From Bacteroidetes bacterium UBA4009 (GTDB taxonomy: Bacteria; Bacteroidota; Bacteroidia; NS11-12g; UBA9320): a stretch of 9,847 bases of DNA. The translations under genes were made by a program, and so were the position numbers. Shown piece after piece: positions 6,660 through 9,847 of this stretch. The stretch lies in assembly GCA_002384205.1 (NCBI GenBank), contig DGBH01000103.1, positions 632 to 10,478 of the forward strand, read 5' to 3'. The notes below the pieces were generated by a model that worked only from the letters and a program-made list of their open reading frames with translations, was not told the origin of the DNA and searched no databases. Numbering within the stretch: the first letter of the stretch is position 1; each line of letters begins with the position of its first letter.

Positions 6660-7904
6660 GTGTTAGTTGGTTTATACCATATCAAAAAATTAGTAAGCGG
6701 TAAGTCACGATTGGTCTATTGGGCTATTGTCCCTGCAGTATTACTAGGTATTGCCCTCTTATTCTTTCAAACCTATAGCTTAGTTACAGGTAAATCATTC
6801 CGTGATTTTGATTTTAACATAGGTAAACTATGGCAAACGGAGGATGCCGCGAGACAAATAAAAAATGCGAATGCACTTAAAATGTCTGCCGGAACGGTCT
6901 CAGGCTCTTCGCTTACGGACCAAAGTTCAATTCTACTGGCGAATCTTAAAAAACTACTTATACCTGCATTGCCGCCTAAACGAATGACTATACAGTCTTC
7001 TGGGAATAGTGAAGTCAGAGCAAATTCTATATATGCAAATGAATTGTTTAACCTTAGCTTAATAGATAATGTGACTATTAACTCGTTGATTCAAAGTAAG
7101 CAATTGCAAAAATATTATGCTAAGATAGAGAGTGATTATCTCATAAATCCAGATATGTTACCTAAAAAAGGGAAGTGGTATGTGGGGTTAAGCTTTACAC
7201 CTACACTCAATTATCGGACGTTTAGTTATGACGCATCTCAGGTAGCGAGTATTGCTCAAGACGATGATTATATTTATACATTTGGACTTACAGAAAGCTC
7301 ACGTAATCAAACAGATAAGCCTATTACGTCGTATACTATTGGAGTAGATATAGGCCGAACACTAAATGATAAAATTAGTATTTTTTCAGGTATACATTAT
7401 GCCAACTATGGCGAACAAATAATGGTAAGAACGGCTGATCCTGAAAATCCAAATTACGAAGCTGCCCATTTTATGGGTAGATGTGCGCTTTATGAGCGTT
7501 TCGATCCTCAAGATAGAGCAAATAATATCCCCTACACCAATAATTATTCATTCATTGAAGTGCCGGTAGGCTTAAATATTGCAATAAAGTCTTTTGAGAA
7601 GTCAAGAGTAACAATGGATTTAGGTTTGAACTTTCAAAAAATGGATCATGTAAATGCCCTGGTGTATGATTTTGAGACAGATTATTATTATTGGCTAAAT
7701 AGAAAAGAAGAAATTTTTACCAAATTTGGAGTGGGAAGTGAAGTGGGGGTTACTGTGAGTCAGTATGTAGGCGAACGTCTGGAATTGTTTATCAATCCAC
7801 AATTTAAATACACTTTAAATTCCACGCTTAAAAAACCGTCTCCAATCACTCAAAATCAATACGCTACGGGGCTTCGCATAGGATTTAAACAACAACTGTT
7901 TTAA
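6660..7904 (+). CDS. Membrane-anchored protein with C-terminal outer-membrane beta-barrel-like domain (414 aa)
   Basis: The family is not recognised with certainty. Residues 1-18 are short and basic. About 19-42 (YWAIVPAVLLGIALLFFQTYSL) form a strong membrane helix. About 50-165 are a polar linker with no clear domain. From about 171 (GKWYVGLSFTPTLNYRTFSY) to the end there are alternating beta strands rich in aromatics: ITSYTIGVDIGRTL, ISIFSGIHYANY, SFIEVPVGLNIAIK, SRVTMDLGLNF, RLELFINPQFKYTL and YATGLRIGFKQQLF. The last residue is phenylalanine, as in many outer-membrane barrels. The barrel resembles PorT/OmpA-like small porins of Bacteroidota. Related Bacteroidota proteins join an anti-sigma-like cytoplasmic end and helix to such a domain; here the cytoplasmic end is only about 18 residues. 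The GTG at 6660 is the best start: a stop lies at 6624-6626 and no ATG or GTG falls between. Cellular location is unresolved. Confidence 0.7.
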   Translation: MLVGLYHIKKLVSGKSRLVYWAIVPAVLLGIALLFFQTYSLVTGKSFRDFDFNIGKLWQTEDAARQIKNANALKMSAGTVSGSSLTDQSSILLANLKKLLIPALPPKRMTIQSSGNSEVRANSIYANELFNLSLIDNVTINSLIQSKQLQKYYAKIESDYLINPDMLPKKGKWYVGLSFTPTLNYRTFSYDASQVASIAQDDDYIYTFGLTESSRNQTDKPITSYTIGVDIGRTLNDKISIFSGIHYANYGEQIMVRTADPENPNYEAAHFMGRCALYERFDPQDRANNIPYTNNYSFIEVPVGLNIAIKSFEKSRVTMDLGLNFQKMDHVNALVYDFETDYYYWLNRKEEIFTKFGVGSEVGVTVSQYVGERLELFINPQFKYTLNSTLKKPSPITQNQYATGLRIGFKQQLF

Positions 7905-7923
7905 TTAGCGCACACGCATATAT

Positions 7924-7936
7924 GACTTCAAAAGTC
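7924..7936 (+). terminator. Small hairpin between the envelope protein gene and the thiolase gene
   Basis: GACTT-CAA-AAGTC is a perfect 5-bp stem with a 3-nt loop, 19 bp after the upstream stop and followed by TATTTT. It could be a weak intrinsic terminator. It also directly abuts the putative -7 box of the next gene, so it may instead be a small operator-like dyad. Confidence 0.3.
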
Positions 7937-7944
7937 TATTTTCG
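7937..7944 (+). promoter_or_regulatory. Putative -7 promoter box (TATTTTCG) for the thiolase gene
   Basis: TATTTTCG ends 6 bp before the thiolase ATG, so a transcript from here would be nearly or fully leaderless. It is one mismatch from TAnnTTTG. No -33 element is evident at the usual spacing. Confidence 0.35.
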
Positions 7945-7950
7945 TGCAGA

Positions 7951-9129
7951 ATGAAACGAGTATATGTAGTAGCAGCCGTTCGTACCCCAATGGGTAGTTT
8001 TAATGGTAAGTTAAGCGGAATAAGTGCACCTAAGCTGGGCGCAATTGCCATAAAAGGAGCCTTAGAAAAATCTGGAATTAAATCAACTGATGTAGATGAG
8101 GTCTTCTTTGGTAACGTACTTCAAGCAGGAATTGGACAAGCGCCAGCTCGGCAAGCGGCTATCTTTGCTGGACTACCTAATACAACACCATGTACTACTA
8201 TAAATAAAGTCTGTGCGAGTGGTATGAAATCAGTAGCACTAGGAGCATCATCTATTATGCTCGGGCATAACCACATCGTGGTGACTGGAGGCATGGAAAA
8301 TATGAGTCAAGTACCCCATTACTTACCTGGCTCCAGAGCAGGATATAAGTATGGTAATTTTACGGTTATTGATGGTTTAGCACATGATGGTTTGCGGGAT
8401 GTGTATAATGATTATATGATGGGATCTGCAGCGGATAATACCGCAAAAATTCATAATATTAGCAGAGAAGAGCAAGATGAGTATGCTATAAATTCATACA
8501 AAAAAACAGCAGCTTCCGTAGAAACAGGTAAGTTTAGAGACGAAATAATCCCGGTTCCAATTCCTCAACGTAAAGGTGACCCTATTATCATGTCTGATGA
8601 CGAAGAATATGCCAATGTGATGTTTGATAAAATACCGTCACTAAGACCAGCGTTTGGAAGTGATGGGACCGTAACTGCAGCCAACGCAAGTACCATAAAT
8701 GATGGTGCTGCTTGTATAATATTGGTAAGTGAAGAAAAAATGAATGAGCTTGGTTTAACACCCATTGCGGAAGTATTGTCTTTTGCGGATGCCGCTCATG
8801 AACCAGAGTTCTTTACTACGGCACCAGCCAAAGCTTTACCCATAGCGTTGCAAAGAGCAGGATGCAGTCTAGAGGATGTAGATGCATTTGAGTTAAACGA
8901 AGCATTTTCCGTAGTGGCTTTGGTTAATAATAAAATCCTTGATTTAGATCCTACTAAAGTAAACGTCAATGGAGGAGCTGTTGCTTTAGGTCATCCCTTA
9001 GGCGCTTCAGGAGCACGTATCTTGGTAACGCTTATTAACGTCTTGAAACAGAATGGAGGAACGATAGGAGCCGCAGCAATCTGTAATGGAGGAGGCGGTG
9101 CCAGCGCCATGGTTATTAAAAATATATAA
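7951..9129 (+). CDS. Acetyl-CoA C-acetyltransferase / acyltransferase (thiolase)
   Basis: This is a full-length 392-aa thiolase with all active-site elements: the acyl-accepting Cys88 in INKVCASGMKS, the GGMENMSQVPHYLP segment, NEAFSVV, His348 in ALGHPLGASGAR, and the general-acid Cys378 in CNGGGGAS. Residue positions match the short biosynthetic thiolases (PhaA/AtoB type). These condense two acetyl-CoA to acetoacetyl-CoA, or cleave 3-ketoacyl-CoA in the reverse direction. No hydroxyacyl-CoA dehydrogenase or enoyl-CoA hydratase is adjacent, so beta-oxidation versus a biosynthetic role cannot be decided. The ATG is fixed by the MKRVYVVAAVRTPMG opening. The next gene starts about 50 bp downstream on the same strand. 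Confidence 0.96.
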   Translation: MKRVYVVAAVRTPMGSFNGKLSGISAPKLGAIAIKGALEKSGIKSTDVDEVFFGNVLQAGIGQAPARQAAIFAGLPNTTPCTTINKVCASGMKSVALGASSIMLGHNHIVVTGGMENMSQVPHYLPGSRAGYKYGNFTVIDGLAHDGLRDVYNDYMMGSAADNTAKIHNISREEQDEYAINSYKKTAASVETGKFRDEIIPVPIPQRKGDPIIMSDDEEYANVMFDKIPSLRPAFGSDGTVTAANASTINDGAACIILVSEEKMNELGLTPIAEVLSFADAAHEPEFFTTAPAKALPIALQRAGCSLEDVDAFELNEAFSVVALVNNKILDLDPTKVNVNGGAVALGHPLGASGARILVTLINVLKQNGGTIGAAAICNGGGGASAMVIKNI

Positions 9130-9178
9130 CGTTGATTATCTACCGAGGTACGAAAATGAATATAAAGCCGTTAAACCA

Positions 9179-9847
9179 ATGATGCGTGCGGGTTTTATAC
9201 TTTTATTATGTTTTTGGTGTTTCAGTGCCAGTGCTCAGCGGCGGGTAAATGCAGAAATGGATTCCGTTTATGTGGATAGTATTCAAAATTTCGAGATTCA
9301 ATTAGAAGGATTAAGTAATAATATAATCAATGGTACAGACAAGGTTGAGCGAATTACAAGTTGCTTCTATTTTGTTCAAACACTCAAAGAAGCATTGAAG
9401 GTGCCTAATTCATTTGATTATGATTTTAGCTCGTTAAAAACGGTATCAGCTATACGCCCAGATGATAATAAGTTTAGAATATTCACTTGGAACTTATTAC
9501 TTGATAGTGGCAGATACATGTATTTTGGTGCCATTCAGATGAACAGCAACGATAGTCTTGTGTTATTTGGGTTGTATGATAGTTCGGACTACAATAGAGA
9601 TATAACGTACGGTGAATTTGATAACAGGCATTGGATGGGTGCTCTCTATTATCAAATTCATCATTACGTATGGAAAAAGAAAGATTATTACTTAACCTTT
9701 GGTTGGGATGGGCAAGACGATAAAACCAACCGAAAAATTATTGATGTACTTTGGTTTGATATAAACCCGCAATCGTTTGTAAATATTTATGAAGCGGATA
9801 AGAAAGATTTTATCAAAGCGACACATCGCATTTATCATGACGCAGAA
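9179..9847 (+). CDS. Secreted protein of unknown function (partial, open at the right edge)
   Basis: A frame opens at ATGATG (9179 or 9182) and stays open for 223 codons to the end of the window; the stop lies outside. The N-terminus MMRAGFILLLCFWCFSASAQ is a Sec signal peptide with a likely type I cleavage after the Ala-Gln region. The mature part includes FEIQLEGLSNNIINGTDKVERI, a segment FRIFTWNLLLDSGRYMYFGA, and then HWMGALYYQIHHYVWKKKDYY leading to LTFGWDGQDDKTNRKIIDVLWFD. I associate the GWDG...NRKIIDVL type of text with uncharacterised secreted Bacteroidota proteins, but cannot name a family. Aromatic residues are frequent. It follows the thiolase gene by about 50 bp with no promoter-like box between, so read-through transcription is possible. 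Confidence 0.8.
   Translation, partial: MMRAGFILLLCFWCFSASAQRRVNAEMDSVYVDSIQNFEIQLEGLSNNIINGTDKVERITSCFYFVQTLKEALKVPNSFDYDFSSLKTVSAIRPDDNKFRIFTWNLLLDSGRYMYFGAIQMNSNDSLVLFGLYDSSDYNRDITYGEFDNRHWMGALYYQIHHYVWKKKDYYLTFGWDGQDDKTNRKIIDVLWFDINPQSFVNIYEADKKDFIKATHRIYHDAE

Noticed and set aside
9156..9182. Eight-codon frame ATG...TGA directly before and overlapping the start of the secreted protein gene
   Set aside because: It could be a coupled leader peptide, but such short frames are common by chance and it carries no codon run or hairpin suggesting attenuation.
1..9847. Mobile element, CRISPR array, tRNA/rRNA or defence system
   Set aside because: No transposase or integrase, terminal inverted repeats, regularly spaced repeats, cloverleaf or nuclease/toxin genes were seen; gene content is housekeeping and composition looks uniform.

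Overview
The window reads as an ordinary chromosomal housekeeping stretch from a member of the Bacteroidota. Four things point that way: a DUF3276 (PUR-alpha-like) protein and a DUF4199-like membrane protein, both typical of that phylum; a low GC content; almost no Shine-Dalgarno sequences; and TAnnTTTG-type -7 promoter boxes close to start codons. A flavobacterial or saprospiral relative is plausible, but the sequence alone does not fix the class.

Layout. The left edge (1-312) is on the minus strand: a 58-aa membrane protein gene followed by the start of a QueD/6-pyruvoyl-tetrahydropterin synthase gene that runs off the window. Diverging from it on the plus strand is a tightly packed run of seven genes (275-3750): DUF3276 protein, DUF4199-like membrane protein, SRPBCC-fold protein, PlsC-type acyltransferase, GatC, a LolD/MacB-type ABC ATPase and a PduO-type cobalamin adenosyltransferase. 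Junctions are -4, -4, -1, 2, 15 and 21 bp, so this is very probably one operon with translational coupling. It ends 5 bp from a convergent minus-strand lipoprotein with TPR-like repeats (3756-4460).

A 154-bp intergenic region holding a nested inverted repeat and two outward-facing promoter-like boxes leads into ffh (SRP54), which overlaps pdxH by one base. Next comes a protein with an N-terminal membrane helix and a C-terminal beta-barrel-like domain (6660-7904). Its start codon abuts a perfect 11-bp inverted repeat whose loop holds a promoter-like box. A biosynthetic/degradative thiolase (7951-9129) and a secreted protein of unknown function, cut by the right edge, finish the window.

Functionally the genes touch phospholipid synthesis, Gln/Asn-tRNA amidation, SRP targeting, vitamin B6 and B12 cofactor supply, queuosine/pterin synthesis and acyl-CoA metabolism. 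I see no mobile element, CRISPR array, RNA gene or defence system, and no undescribed multi-gene system. The points most worth a second look are the collapsed divergent junction at 275-312, the 11-bp palindrome around the promoter box at 6637, the recurring TATTTTCG box, and the helix-plus-barrel protein.
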